NCBI RefSeq assembly: GCF_021233435.1 | Contig: NZ_CP089468.1 | Span: 2,294,001-2,358,000, forward strand | DNA: 64,000 nucleotides | Source: Halobacterium noricense | Lineage (GTDB): Archaea > Halobacteriota > Halobacteria > Halobacteriales > Halobacteriaceae | Reading direction: 5' to 3' | In this document: piece by piece, positions 1 to 8,551 of the stretch | Position numbering within the stretch: position 1 is the stretch's first letter | Layout of the letters: each line of letters begins with the position of its first letter | Made by a program: the position numbers and the translations under genes | The notes under the pieces: generated by a model | The model's input: only the letters and a program-made list of their open reading frames with translations | Told to the model about the DNA's origin: nothing | Databases searched by the model: none

Positions 1-210
1 CTGACAGACTCTGACGTGGACCACGCCGGTGGGGGGAATCGCGTGGCCCGACCGCGTCGCCGGCGGCGAGAGGGGGATGTGGGGGAGTGCGGCCGGCGAC
101 GCACCGTGACGCTCAGTGTGCCCTGACCGGCGGCGAACGTCCGCCGCCACTCGACTCGTACACCGCCGGGGTATTCAACGATGCAGTCGCTCGCCCCGGA
201 TTAGCGACGG

Positions 211-225
211 TTAAGCCGAATTAAG
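211..225. repeat. 15-bp repeat TTAAGCCGAATTAAG, copy 1
   Basis: An exact 15-bp string also found at 61557-61571. It is two TTAAG units 5 bp apart. Each copy lies upstream of a + strand gene at some distance. Function is unknown; a protein-binding site is possible. Confidence 0.4.
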
Positions 226-550
226 TGGGGTTTTCCGGCTGTTGGGTGGGTTGGTGGGATGGTTCGGTTGTTGGGGTGGGTGCGCTAGGGTGTTCGCGGG
301 TCGGTCGCGTCTGTCGTGGTGGTCGTCGCTCACGATAACGTGGCTTCCCTGCGGTCCGCCGCGCTGCTCGCGGGTCGCTCAGAGTGCTCGCGGTTCCCGA
401 TGGTCGCCGCTCTCCATTCCGCGCTCTCCTCCGCCGAGCACGCGCGCCCACGCTGCTCACGGCTCACTTCGTTCGCCGCTCGCAATAACGTGGGCTCGCT
501 TCGCTCGCCCAAACTGCTCACGCATCGCTGCGCTCCGCGTTCGCATTAAC

Positions 551-573
551 GCGGCGCGCCGGCGGCGCGCCGC
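551..573. repeat. Perfect palindrome, 10-bp stem and 3-nt loop
   Basis: Arms GCGGCGCGCC and GGCGCGCCGC are separated by GGC. It lies 36 bp before moeA1. It has the same short-loop design as the other palindromes in this window. It could be a terminator for leftward transcription or an inserted palindromic element. Confidence 0.6.
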
Positions 574-609
574 GCAGCCTTTACCCCTACCCCAACCCAA
601 CAGACGCTC

Positions 610-1809
610 ATGACCGAACACGACCGGCACGACGCCGGCTTCAAGGAACGAACACGCGTCGAGGCCGCGCGCGAGCGGCTCCTCGACCGGGTCGCGGTCC
701 ACGACCGCACCGAGCGCGTCGCGCTCGAAGACGCGGACGGGCGGACGGTCGCGACCGCCGTCACCGCCGAGCGGGACGTTCCGCACTACCGGCGCGCGGC
801 GATGGACGGGTTCGCGGTGCGCGCCGAGGACACGTTCGGCGCGAGCGACCGGTCGCCGGCCATCCTCCGCGAAGACGAGGCCAAGCGCGTGCACACGGGA
901 AGCGCGGTCCCGGAGTGGGCGGACGCGGTCGTGATGATCGAGCAGACCGACACCGCCGACGGCGAAGTCGAAGTGTTCTCCGCGGTCGGCGAGGGCGAGA
1001 ACGTCGCGCCCGTCGGCGAGGACGTCGAAGCGGGCGACCGGCTCTACGAGCCCGGCCACCGCCTCCGGCCCTCCGACCTCGGGCTGTTGAAGTCCGTCGG
1101 CCTGCGGAATGTCGAAGTGTACGAGCGCCCGGACGTCGCCGTCGTCCCGACCGGCGAGGAACTCGTGCAGGACGACCCCGAACCCGGCGAGGTCGTGGAG
1201 ACGAACGGGCTCACGGTCTCGCGGCTCGTGAAGCGCTGGGGTGCGAGCGCGCGCTACGAGGACGTCGTGACCGACGACGAGACGGCGCTCGCGGACGCCA
1301 TCGAGGCGAACGTCGACGCGGACGTCATCGTGACCACCGGCGGGTCCTCGGTCGGCGAGCGCGACCTCATCCCGGAAGTCGTCGACGACCTCGGCGAAGT
1401 GTTCGTCCACGGGGTCGCGCTGCGGCCCGGCCACCCGGTCGCGCTCGGCGAGGTCGCGGGGACGCCGGTCGTGATGCTCCCCGGCTACCCCGTCGCCTGC
1501 ATCGTGAACGCCGTGCAGTTCCTGCGGCCCGCGGTGAAGCGCGTCGGCGGAATGCCGCTGGACGACCTGCCGAGCGTGCAGGCGCGGCTGGACGGGAAGA
1601 TTCGCTCCGAGCCGGGCGTGCGGACGTTCGCACGGGTTCGTCTCCGAGAAGCCGACGGCGAGCGCGTCGCGGAGCCGGTGAGCGCGAGCGGGAGCGGCGT
1701 GCTCTCCAGCGTCGCGCTCGCGGACGGCTGGGTCGTCGTGCCCGAGCAGACGGAGGGCATCGACGCCGGCGAGACAGTCGCCGTCCAGAACTGGGAGGCG
1801 CACCGATGA
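610..1809 (+). CDS. moeA1: Molybdopterin molybdenumtransferase MoeA (first paralogue)
   Basis: This cytoplasmic enzyme inserts molybdate (or tungstate) into adenylated molybdopterin, the last step of cofactor synthesis. The protein has 399 residues, normal for MoeA. Visible motifs are MDGFAVRAEDT near residue 65, VVPTGEELV near 177, TTGGSSVGERD near 242 in the MoCF-binding domain, and LPGYPVACIV near 290. The stop overlaps the start of the second moeA by ATGA, so the two genes form a translationally coupled pair. Two MoeA paralogues side by side are common in haloarchaea and may serve Mo and W separately; that split is an inference. Confidence 0.95.
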   Translation: MTEHDRHDAGFKERTRVEAARERLLDRVAVHDRTERVALEDADGRTVATAVTAERDVPHYRRAAMDGFAVRAEDTFGASDRSPAILREDEAKRVHTGSAVPEWADAVVMIEQTDTADGEVEVFSAVGEGENVAPVGEDVEAGDRLYEPGHRLRPSDLGLLKSVGLRNVEVYERPDVAVVPTGEELVQDDPEPGEVVETNGLTVSRLVKRWGASARYEDVVTDDETALADAIEANVDADVIVTTGGSSVGERDLIPEVVDDLGEVFVHGVALRPGHPVALGEVAGTPVVMLPGYPVACIVNAVQFLRPAVKRVGGMPLDDLPSVQARLDGKIRSEPGVRTFARVRLREADGERVAEPVSASGSGVLSSVALADGWVVVPEQTEGIDAGETVAVQNWEAHR

Positions 1810-3785
1810 GCGACCGCAAACAGTTCCGTGACCTCGCCAGCCCCGAGGAAGCACGCGAAGTCATCGCCGGCCTCGACCTTTCGCCGGGCGTCGAGCGCGT
1901 GGACTTGGACGACGCGGACGGCCGCGTGCTCGCGGACCGCATCGACGCCCGCCTCGACGTGCCGGGGTTCGACCGCGCGAAAGTCGACGGCTACGCGCTC
2001 CGGGCGGCGGACACGTTCGGCGCGAGCGAGACCGACCCCGTCGAAGTGGAGTGCGTCGGCGACATCCACGCGGGCAGCGAACCCGACGTCAGCGTCGACG
2101 AAGGGACGTGCGCGGAGATTTCGACTGGCGCGCCCGTCCCGCCCGGCGCGGACGCGGTCGTGATGGTCGAACGTACTGCGCGCGACGGAGACACAGTCAC
2201 AGTCAGAACATCGCTCGCGCCCGGCGACGGCGTGATGGTCGCGGGCGCGGACGTGGCGGCGGGCGACCGCGTGCTTGGCCCGGGAACGCTTCTGACGTCC
2301 CGGGAAATCGGGCTGCTCGCGGCGCTCGGCGTTGAGAGCCTGTCGGTGCGCGCGAAGCCGCGCGTCGGCATCGTCTCCACGGGCGACGAACTCGTCCGGC
2401 CGGGCGGCGAGGTGAGCCACCGCGCGGGCCAGATTTACGACGTGAACAGCTACTCGATTGCCGCCGCGGTGCGGGACGCGGGCGGCGAGCCCGTGCTCTA
2501 CCCGCACGCGGGCGACGACTACGAGGAACTGGAGCGCGTGCTCCGCGACGCCGCCGACGACTGCGACCTCGTGCTCTCCTCGGGGTCGACCTCCGCGAGC
2601 GCGGTCGACGTCGTCTACCAGGTCGTCGAGGAGCGCGGCGAACTCCGCCTGCACGGCGTCAGCGTCAAACCCGGGAAGCCGATGCTCGTCGGCGAGATGG
2701 GTGGGTCCGCGTACGTCGGCCTCCCCGGCTACCCAGTGTCTGCACTCACCATCTTCCGGACGTTCGTCGCGCCGAAGATTCGAGCTGCCGCTGGGCTCCC
2801 CGAGCCGCGCTCGGCGACCGTGGAGGGGCAGATGGCGGTGCGCGAGCGCTACAGCGAAGGGCGCACGCGCCTGATGCCCGCGGGCCTCGTGGAGTCCGGG
2901 GACGGCGAAACGCTCGTCTACCCCGTGGACAAGGGCTCGGGCGCGACCACGAGCCTCGTGGAGGCCGACGGCACCGTGACTGTCGATGCGGACACGGAGT
3001 ACCTCGACGAGGGCGAAACCGTCGAAGTCGAGTTGTTCTCGCCGGACGTCCGCCCGCCGTCGGTGTTCGCCGTCGGCGAGCGCGACCCCGGGTTCGACCG
3101 CGTGCTCGACCGCCTCTCGAACCCGCGGTTCCTCGGGCTGGGCTCCCGCGAGGGCGCGAGACGCCTCCGGAACGGCGTGCCGGACGTCGCCGTAACGACC
3201 GATGGACGGGGCGAGGGCGCTGCGCCGGAGGGGCAGCGAGATGGAGGCGGCGATAGCGAGGCGCGACGCGCCTCGGACCATTCGAGCGGGCAAAGCCCGC
3301 GAGAAGAAGCCGCCGGAGTGCGTGAGGAACTCGCGTCGTGGACGCGCAAATGGGGACTCGTCGTCCCCGCGGGCAACCCGCTCGCCGTCTCCGGCATCGC
3401 GGACCTCCTGGACGCGGACGTGACGCTGTCGAACCGCACCGGCGCGAGCGGGCTCCGCGACGCGCTCGACGACGCGCTCGCGGCGTTGGCCGACGAGCGC
3501 GACAGCGACCGCCGCACGCTCGCCGAGGACATCGACGGCTACGAGCGCGAGACGAAAGGCACGGAGAGCCCCGCACGAGCGGTGCTTGAGGGCGACGCGG
3601 ACGCCGGGCTCGCGTTGCGCGCGACGGCGGACCGCCTCGGCCTCGAATTCGTGCCGGTCGGCGAGCAGACGGTGCGTGCGCTGGCGAACCCCGAGCGCGT
3701 CGAGAAAGCGGGCGTGCGGGAACTTGCGGACGTCCTCGACGATTTGGAATCCGTGTTCGCTGACCTCGCGGGCTACGCGGCTTAG
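1806..3785 (+). CDS. moeA2: MoeA fused to a C-terminal periplasmic-binding-like domain
   Basis: This is a 659-residue second MoeA. Residues 1 to about 400 are MoeA: GYALRAADT near 60, VSTGDELV near 188, SSGSTSASAVDVV near 257 and LPGYPVSAL near 305. The C-terminal 230 residues resemble the substrate-binding (LysR or PBP type) domain fused to MoeA in many archaea, with VVPAGNPLAVSGIADL near 517 and a final ARAVLEGDADAGLAL stretch; it may sense molybdate or tungstate. Between residues about 467 and 505, inside that domain, sits a low-complexity stretch encoded by three palindromes (see repeat at 3216-3300). The start is fixed by the ATGA overlap with moeA1. Confidence 0.92.
   Translation: MSDRKQFRDLASPEEAREVIAGLDLSPGVERVDLDDADGRVLADRIDARLDVPGFDRAKVDGYALRAADTFGASETDPVEVECVGDIHAGSEPDVSVDEGTCAEISTGAPVPPGADAVVMVERTARDGDTVTVRTSLAPGDGVMVAGADVAAGDRVLGPGTLLTSREIGLLAALGVESLSVRAKPRVGIVSTGDELVRPGGEVSHRAGQIYDVNSYSIAAAVRDAGGEPVLYPHAGDDYEELERVLRDAADDCDLVLSSGSTSASAVDVVYQVVEERGELRLHGVSVKPGKPMLVGEMGGSAYVGLPGYPVSALTIFRTFVAPKIRAAAGLPEPRSATVEGQMAVRERYSEGRTRLMPAGLVESGDGETLVYPVDKGSGATTSLVEADGTVTVDADTEYLDEGETVEVELFSPDVRPPSVFAVGERDPGFDRVLDRLSNPRFLGLGSREGARRLRNGVPDVAVTTDGRGEGAAPEGQRDGGGDSEARRASDHSSGQSPREEAAGVREELASWTRKWGLVVPAGNPLAVSGIADLLDADVTLSNRTGASGLRDALDDALAALADERDSDRRTLAEDIDGYERETKGTESPARAVLEGDADAGLALRATADRLGLEFVPVGEQTVRALANPERVEKAGVRELADVLDDLESVFADLAGYAA
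3216..3300. repeat. Cluster of three palindromes inserted in frame in moeA2
   Basis: Three perfect palindromes lie in a row: GGCGC-T-GCGCC (3216-3226), a 9-bp stem CGAGGCGCG with 1-nt loop (3257-3275), and GCGGGC-AAA-GCCCGC (3286-3300). The reading frame stays open through them and encodes a Gly/Ser/Arg/Glu-rich stretch that has no obvious place in the fold. Confidence 0.7.
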
Positions 3786-4432
3786 TCCGCGCTCCGGGGC
3801 GCGAGGAAGAGGTCGTCGAAGGACTCGACGCGGTGGTCGCCGAGCACGCAGTGCCCGCGCTTGTGCGGGTCGTGGCGCTCGACGTGGACGCCGTCGAGGC
3901 CAGCGTTGCGGGCGGCCCCAACGTCGCTCTCGGCGTCGCCGACGTAGACGCCGTCGTGGTCCGGGCCAGCGTCGAGGTCGCTGAGTGCGAGCTCGATGGG
4001 GCGCGGGTCGGGCTTCCAGCCGGTGTCGTCGTCACAGCAGACCACGACGTCGAACCAGTCGCCGATGTCGAGGCTGTCCATCACGGGCTCGGTGAGGAAC
4101 TCCGCACAGTGCGTGACGACGCCGACCGGGCCGTCGAGGTCCGCGACCTGTGCGGCGTCGTCGTAGAGGTACGTCGCCTCCGCACGTGCCACCGGATCCT
4201 CGACGTCGTGGAATGCATCCCAGAACGCCGACGGCTCGAACCCCCACTCGCGGAGTTGGGCGTCCCGCGACCCGCCCAATCCGTGCCACAGCACTTCCGC
4301 CTGGTAGTCCGAGAACTCGTGGCCGACCCGGTCGCCGACGCGGTCGAACACCTCTCTGGTGTACGACCACTCGGTGTCCACGAGCGTGCCGTCGAGGTCG
4401 AACAGCCAGACGTCGTAGTCGGCGGGCTGCAT
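3782..4432 (-). CDS. HAD-superfamily hydrolase (phosphatase-like)
   Basis: A 216-residue haloacid dehalogenase-type hydrolase. Motif I FDLDGTLVD (nucleophile Asp12, Asp14) is at the N terminus, motif II is GVVTHC, motif III lysine is in GWKPDPRP, and motif IV is VYVGDAESD. A helical cap lies between motifs I and II. These show a Mg-dependent phosphatase of the phosphoglycolate phosphatase or PPase type; the substrate cannot be told. The start at MQPADYDVW is preferred because homology begins there. It converges with moeA2 and their stop codons overlap by 4 bp. Confidence 0.85.
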   Translation of the reverse strand: MQPADYDVWLFDLDGTLVDTEWSYTREVFDRVGDRVGHEFSDYQAEVLWHGLGGSRDAQLREWGFEPSAFWDAFHDVEDPVARAEATYLYDDAAQVADLDGPVGVVTHCAEFLTEPVMDSLDIGDWFDVVVCCDDDTGWKPDPRPIELALSDLDAGPDHDGVYVGDAESDVGAARNAGLDGVHVERHDPHKRGHCVLGDHRVESFDDLFLAPRSAD

Positions 4433-4479
4433 CAGACCAGAGCGTAGGGGATTCGCCGCCAAGTGTTTTGCCCCGGTGG

Positions 4480-4848
4480 TCAGTCCTCGACTTCCACCGA
4501 ACTGCCGAGGTACTTGTTGAGCACCTCGGGTGTGCTGTCGGCCTTGAACAGGTCGAGGTGCGCGCTAATCTCCGCTTTGAGTGCGTCGTAGTACTCGCGG
4601 TCGGTTTCGAGCGCGCGGTACTCCACGGAGTCGACGGGGATGCCGAGCGCGTCCTTCGTCAACTCCCGGAAGTGGTCGTGGTCGCCGATGTCGCCACGCC
4701 AGAGGTCGTCCCGAAAGAATAGCCAGCCGGGCTCGCCGGGGTCGGCGGCGATGCGCTCCATGCGCGTCTCGAAGACCTGGGGGTCGACGCGCACCTCGTA
4801 GTCGGGGTCGAGGCGGAACCGCACCGCGAACACGTACTGCGCGTCCAT
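4480..4848 (-). CDS. LWR-salt-type small haloarchaeal protein
   Basis: A 122-residue acidic protein of unknown function. It carries the sequence LFFRDDLWRGDIGD, the signature I associate with the haloarchaeal LWR-salt family (name from memory). There is no signal peptide or membrane segment. It follows the pterin dehydratase gene by one base in the same direction, so the two are probably cotranscribed. Confidence 0.7.
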   Translation of the reverse strand: MDAQYVFAVRFRLDPDYEVRVDPQVFETRMERIAADPGEPGWLFFRDDLWRGDIGDHDHFRELTKDALGIPVDSVEYRALETDREYYDALKAEISAHLDLFKADSTPEVLNKYLGSSVEVED

Positions 4849-4849
4849 C

Positions 4850-5125
4850 CTACCGGAGGTCGTTGCAGAGCTCCGCGAGCTCGATGTCCTGCGTCGTGAT
4901 GCCGCCCGCCTCGTGGCTCGTGAACCGCACCTCGACCTCCTCGTAGCGAATCCGAATCTCGGGGTGGTGGAACTGCTCCTCGGCGAGTTCGCCGACCTCG
5001 GAGGCGAACGCCACGCCCTTCAGGTAGTCGTCGAACTCGTAGATGCGCACGATTTCGTCGCCGTCGCGCTCCCAGCCCTCGGGGAGCCGTTCCTCGACTT
5101 GGTCGTCGGAGAGGAGTTCTGCCAT
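4850..5125 (-). CDS. phhB: 4a-hydroxytetrahydrobiopterin dehydratase (PCD/DCoH)
   Basis: A 91-residue pterin-4a-carbinolamine dehydratase, the usual length. It dehydrates the 4a-hydroxypterin produced by pterin-dependent hydroxylases; in archaea without such hydroxylases it may act in molybdopterin or folate-related pterin recycling. The catalytic histidine pair and proline are seen in EQFHHPEI, with a third histidine in RFTSHEAGGIT. No aromatic amino acid hydroxylase gene is nearby, but two moeA genes are within 2 kb, which fits a molybdopterin role (inference). Confidence 0.9.
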   Translation of the reverse strand: MAELLSDDQVEERLPEGWERDGDEIVRIYEFDDYLKGVAFASEVGELAEEQFHHPEIRIRYEEVEVRFTSHEAGGITTQDIELAELCNDLR

Positions 5126-5184
5126 GGTCGTGGCGTCGCACGCCAGTCACATAATCGTACCCGCCGACAACCAGGCAGCACTCG

Positions 5185-6330
5185 TTACAGTGACTGGCTG
5201 ATAATCTCGAAGATGTCCACAGCTTTGTACTCGCGGTAGCGCTGTTTCCCGGTCGTTTCTTCGAGCACTCCGTTCGCTTCGAGTTCTCGAATCGCATTCC
5301 GTGCCGTCTGGTCGGTCACTTGCAGGAGGTCAGCGACATCGTTGGCGGTCACGTACGGTTTCCGGAATAGACGCATGGCGAGTCGGTCGGTAGCAGTTTT
5401 TTCGTGTCCATACTCACGTTCGTAGGTTCGCCGAAGGTCACGAAGCTTCTCGGTACGTTCGACGGCGTCAGCAGCCTGTTGACGAATTCCATCGAGGAAG
5501 AATTCCAACCACGGAACCCATGCGCCTTCCTCGCTAACTGCGCGCATCTTCCGAACGTACTCCAGTTTGTGTTCGTTGAAGTACGCACTCGGATAGAGAT
5601 ACGGTTCGACGAGATATCCGTCCTTGATGAGTTGTAGTGTGACGAGGAGACGACCGAGGCGACCGTTTCCGTCCCCGAATGGATGAATCGTTTCGAACTG
5701 ATAGTGGACGATGCCGAGGTCGACGAGGTCTCGGTACGTACCACCCGTCGCGAGGTATCCCGTGAGGTTCTCCATCAACTCGGGCACCTGCTCGTGGGTT
5801 GGCGGATAGAATGGCTCCTCTTCGGGGGTGGGTGCAGGGATATGCATGGGTTTCTCTCGGAACGTTCCCGAGTGGTCAGCGTTGTCACGGACCCCGTCGA
5901 GTAGAATTGCGTGGAGATCTTTCAGCAGTTCGAGCGTGATTGCGCCCGTATCAGCCACTTCTGCAGCGCCCTTTCGAATCGCTTTCTCGTAGTTCAGGGC
6001 TTCCTGAACATCTTTAGTCGTAGTTCGGTCACCATCGATCTCTGCCGGACGAAACATCTCCTCGATGTCGATGTCTGCGCCCTCGATGAGAACGGACTCG
6101 ACTGCTTCCCGACGAACCATCGTCGTATAGATGACGGGGCTCGTATCCGTCTCCTCGCCGATCCCTTCGAGGCGTCCGAGTTGATACACTGTATCTTGAA
6201 GCGTATCCTGAAAGTCCCCCGTCCGCGGGATGCCGATGTCGGGCGGGAGCTTGTTTGGGATGTAGTTGGGGTGTTTCCCGTAGAATTTGTACTCGCCGGG
6301 GGCGGAGTCCGGGAGGTGGCGTGTCGGCAT
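5185..6330 (-). CDS. Fic-family AMPylase with inhibitory motif and C-terminal winged helix
   Basis: A 381-residue Fic protein. The core motif HPFGDGNGRLGRL is near residue 215, matching HPFx(D/E)GNGR of enzymes that transfer AMP to hydroxyl side chains. About 135 residues earlier SVLIEG matches the (S/T)xxxE(G/N) inhibitory helix, so this is a class II, self-inhibited Fic. The last 80 residues read as a winged helix (VTANDVADLLQVTDQTARNAI), suggesting DNA binding. The gene is visibly less GC-rich than its neighbours and uses codons rare elsewhere, so transfer is likely. No antitoxin-like partner is adjacent. Confidence 0.9.
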   Translation of the reverse strand: MPTRHLPDSAPGEYKFYGKHPNYIPNKLPPDIGIPRTGDFQDTLQDTVYQLGRLEGIGEETDTSPVIYTTMVRREAVESVLIEGADIDIEEMFRPAEIDGDRTTTKDVQEALNYEKAIRKGAAEVADTGAITLELLKDLHAILLDGVRDNADHSGTFREKPMHIPAPTPEEEPFYPPTHEQVPELMENLTGYLATGGTYRDLVDLGIVHYQFETIHPFGDGNGRLGRLLVTLQLIKDGYLVEPYLYPSAYFNEHKLEYVRKMRAVSEEGAWVPWLEFFLDGIRQQAADAVERTEKLRDLRRTYEREYGHEKTATDRLAMRLFRKPYVTANDVADLLQVTDQTARNAIRELEANGVLEETTGKQRYREYKAVDIFEIISQSL

Positions 6331-6559
6331 TATGGTTACACCCCTAATAGGACGGGTTAATACAAAAATCCACCCTAGAATTTTGGTTAAAACAGTCGGG
6401 AATGGATAGACATATATTCTACGTCAGGTGAGGGTAGCCCGCTAACCAAATTTCGAGTCATGCAACTACCATGAGTACCCTAGCCAGGAAAGCGGTCGAC
6501 ATGCACGGGTAGGGGACACCAGTTGTGTGGCTACGCAGCCTCAGTGGAGCATCCAGCGG
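6331..6559. other. AT-rich spacer between fic and hemA
   Basis: This 229-bp stretch holds no gene I can support. Its left half is the upstream region of the fic gene, with TTAATACAAAAA-type AT-rich boxes near 6358-6368 that could serve its promoter. The right half reaches the hemA stop. Its base composition matches the fic gene rather than the host, so it is probably part of the same transferred segment. Confidence 0.5.
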
Positions 6560-7867
6560 TCAGTCCTCGGACTCGGCGGGCGTCGCCTCGCCGGCGGGCG
6601 CGTCGAACGGCATCCCGTCCTCGAAGTCCGGGTCGAACAGCTCCAGCGCGGTCGCAATGGTCGACCAGTCGTCCTCCTCGGCGGCGTCTCGCAGGCTCTT
6701 CGTCGGTGCCGCCAGGAGTTGGCTGACCAGCGCGTCCGCCATCGATTCGAGGACTTCGCGTTCCTCCTCGGAGACCTCGCCCTCCGCGGCCTCCAGTTTC
6801 GAGACCGCCGTCGAAACTTCGCGGGCCTGCAGGCGGTCGGCGCTCTCGTACATGCGCGCGATGACCTCGTCGGCGCGCTTGCGCTTGTACTGGGCGAGCA
6901 GGCGCTGGAACTCCGCTTCCAGCATCGCCTCGACCTCGCGGGCGGCGTCCTCGCGCTGCTCGCGCGTGGACTCCCTGACCGCGTGGAGGTCGTCGAGGTC
7001 GTGGACGGACACCGCGTCGAGAGCAGACGCGGCCGGCGCGACGTCCCGCGGCTGCGCGAGGTCCACGACCACTGTCTCGCCGGCGTCGGCGAGTTCGGCT
7101 TCGTCGAGCACGTGGTCGGGGCTGCTGGTCGCGGTGACGACGACGTCCGCAGCCTCGGCGTACTCGGCAGCGTCGTCCAGCGACGTGGTGTCGGTGTCGG
7201 CGTCGACCGCTTCGGCGACGCGGTCCGCGCGGGCGGTCGTCCGGTTGGCGACGACGACGCGGTCGACGCCCGAACTCGCGAACGCCTTCGCCGCGAGCGC
7301 GCCCATCTCGCCGGCCCCGACGACGAGCGCAGTCGTGCCGTCGACGTCCACCTCGTCCTCGACGAGGCGGACGGCCGCGCTCCCCAGCGACGTGACGCCC
7401 TCGTTGATTGCGGTCTCGGTGCGCGCACGCTCGCCGACGTGGATGGCCTTCGTCACCGCCTGCCGGAGCACGTGCCCGATTGCACCGGCGTCCTGAGCGG
7501 TGTCGTATGCGTCGCGCACCTGCCCGAGAATCTGGTCCTCGCCCACCACGAGGGATTCGAGGCCGGCGGCGACCCGGAGGAGGTGACGCAGACTCTCCTC
7601 GTGCCCCATCGCGACCGCGCCCTCGGCGGCCGGGTCGAAGCCGGCGACGGCGAGCGCGCGGCGGCCGTCCCGCGGTTCGTCCGCGACGACGTACGCTTCC
7701 GAGCGGTGGCACGTCTGAATCACGAACGCTTCCTCGACGGCGGGCTCGACGAGCAGCGCGTCGAGGGCGTCCGCTTCGCTGTCCGCACTCGCGGCCTCCA
7801 ACTCCGAGAGGGAGGCCGACTCGTGGGAGACGCGCACGCCTGAGACGACACCTGTGTTTCCGTTCAC
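6560..7867 (-). CDS. hemA: Glutamyl-tRNA reductase
   Basis: This enzyme makes glutamate-1-semialdehyde from Glu-tRNA with NADPH, the first committed step of tetrapyrrole synthesis by the C5 route. The nucleophilic cysteine is in TCHRSEAY (Cys53), and the NADPH-binding loop is VVGAGEMGALAAKAF near residue 180. I chose the GTG at 7867 because it overlaps the stop of the upstream dehydrogenase gene as GTGA and gives 435 residues starting close to the conserved GVRVSHESAS block; a longer frame upstream is Arg-rich and unlikely. The C terminus is long and acidic after the dimerisation helix. Confidence 0.95.
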   Translation of the reverse strand: MNGNTGVVSGVRVSHESASLSELEAASADSEADALDALLVEPAVEEAFVIQTCHRSEAYVVADEPRDGRRALAVAGFDPAAEGAVAMGHEESLRHLLRVAAGLESLVVGEDQILGQVRDAYDTAQDAGAIGHVLRQAVTKAIHVGERARTETAINEGVTSLGSAAVRLVEDEVDVDGTTALVVGAGEMGALAAKAFASSGVDRVVVANRTTARADRVAEAVDADTDTTSLDDAAEYAEAADVVVTATSSPDHVLDEAELADAGETVVVDLAQPRDVAPAASALDAVSVHDLDDLHAVRESTREQREDAAREVEAMLEAEFQRLLAQYKRKRADEVIARMYESADRLQAREVSTAVSKLEAAEGEVSEEEREVLESMADALVSQLLAAPTKSLRDAAEEDDWSTIATALELFDPDFEDGMPFDAPAGEATPAESED

Positions 7868-8520
7868 GTGGACCACTCTGAGTTTCCCACGACGTCGGCG
7901 ACGACGTCGTCGGCTGTTTGCCGGGCGTTTGTCCCACCAGTACGTAAAGCCTTCCAAACCGGCCCCGACCGAACCACCGCCCGGACCGCGTTCCGGCGGG
8001 TTTCGGGGTCGACGTCTGCGGCTTGCAACTCCGTTCGGAGGTCAGCCGTCAACTCGGCTATCGCGCCCGCGCCGGCGAGTTCGTTCTCCAGTTGCTCGCG
8101 GAGGTACTTCGAGAGCGCGGGGCTCGCGCCGCCCGTCGCGACGGCGACCGCTACCGGGTCGTCACGAACCGTCGCGGGGACGACGACGCTGTCGGCGTCC
8201 CTGCCGCCGGATTCGTCCGCGCGGTTCACGAGCGCGCCGGCGTCCCGCGCCGCGGCCACGAACGCGTCGTTCACGTCGCCGTCGTCGGTCGCCGCCACCA
8301 CGAGCGCCGGGTTCGTTCGCGCCACCCAGTCGGCGGCGTCTTCGGGTGCCGGCATGGTCTGCACGCGCTCGGCGTCACCGAAGTCCGCGTCCGCGAAGTC
8401 GGGACTCAACACGAGCACGTCCGCCTCGCGGGCGAACTTCCGGGCCTTCCGCGCGCCGACCGGGCCGCCGCCGACGACGAGCACGGTCTCGTCCGCGAAG
8501 TCGTGGAACAGCGGAATCAC
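7864..8520 (-). CDS. Precorrin-2 dehydrogenase / sirohydrochlorin ferrochelatase-type protein
   Basis: A 218-residue NAD-dependent enzyme of the CysG N-domain/Met8/SirC family, which oxidises precorrin-2 to sirohydrochlorin. The Rossmann motif VVGGGPVGARKARKF starts near residue 14, followed by the family helix VATGGASPALSKYLREQLE. It overlaps hemA by 4 bp and follows the siroheme decarboxylase gene by 31 bp, so the three form one tetrapyrrole operon. No methyltransferase domain is attached. Confidence 0.9.
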   Translation of the reverse strand: MIPLFHDFADETVLVVGGGPVGARKARKFAREADVLVLSPDFADADFGDAERVQTMPAPEDAADWVARTNPALVVAATDDGDVNDAFVAAARDAGALVNRADESGGRDADSVVVPATVRDDPVAVAVATGGASPALSKYLREQLENELAGAGAIAELTADLRTELQAADVDPETRRNAVRAVVRSGPVWKALRTGGTNARQTADDVVADVVGNSEWST

Positions 8521-8551
8521 GCTATCGGCCTCCGGACTCGTCCGTCGCCGC

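Larger units (their letters stand above)
1..609. other. Intergenic region with degenerate repeats upstream of moeA1
   Basis: No gene is supported here. A + frame stays open from base 1 to a TGA at 124-126 and could be the last residues of a gene entering from the left, but its composition is not convincing. From about 235 the sequence is G/T-rich and then breaks into imperfect repeats ending in ATAACGTGG-like strings near 335, 484 and 543, typical of haloarchaeal intergenic repeat debris. A perfect palindrome at 551-573 lies just before moeA1. Confidence 0.6.

Noticed and set aside
457-3293. Long - strand open frames opposite the two moeA genes
   Set aside because: Both moeA frames are full length with all motifs. 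The antisense frames have shadow composition.
6400-6540. Possible tRNA or small RNA in the AT-rich gap before hemA
   Set aside because: No T-loop GTTCRA motif or cloverleaf arms could be drawn.
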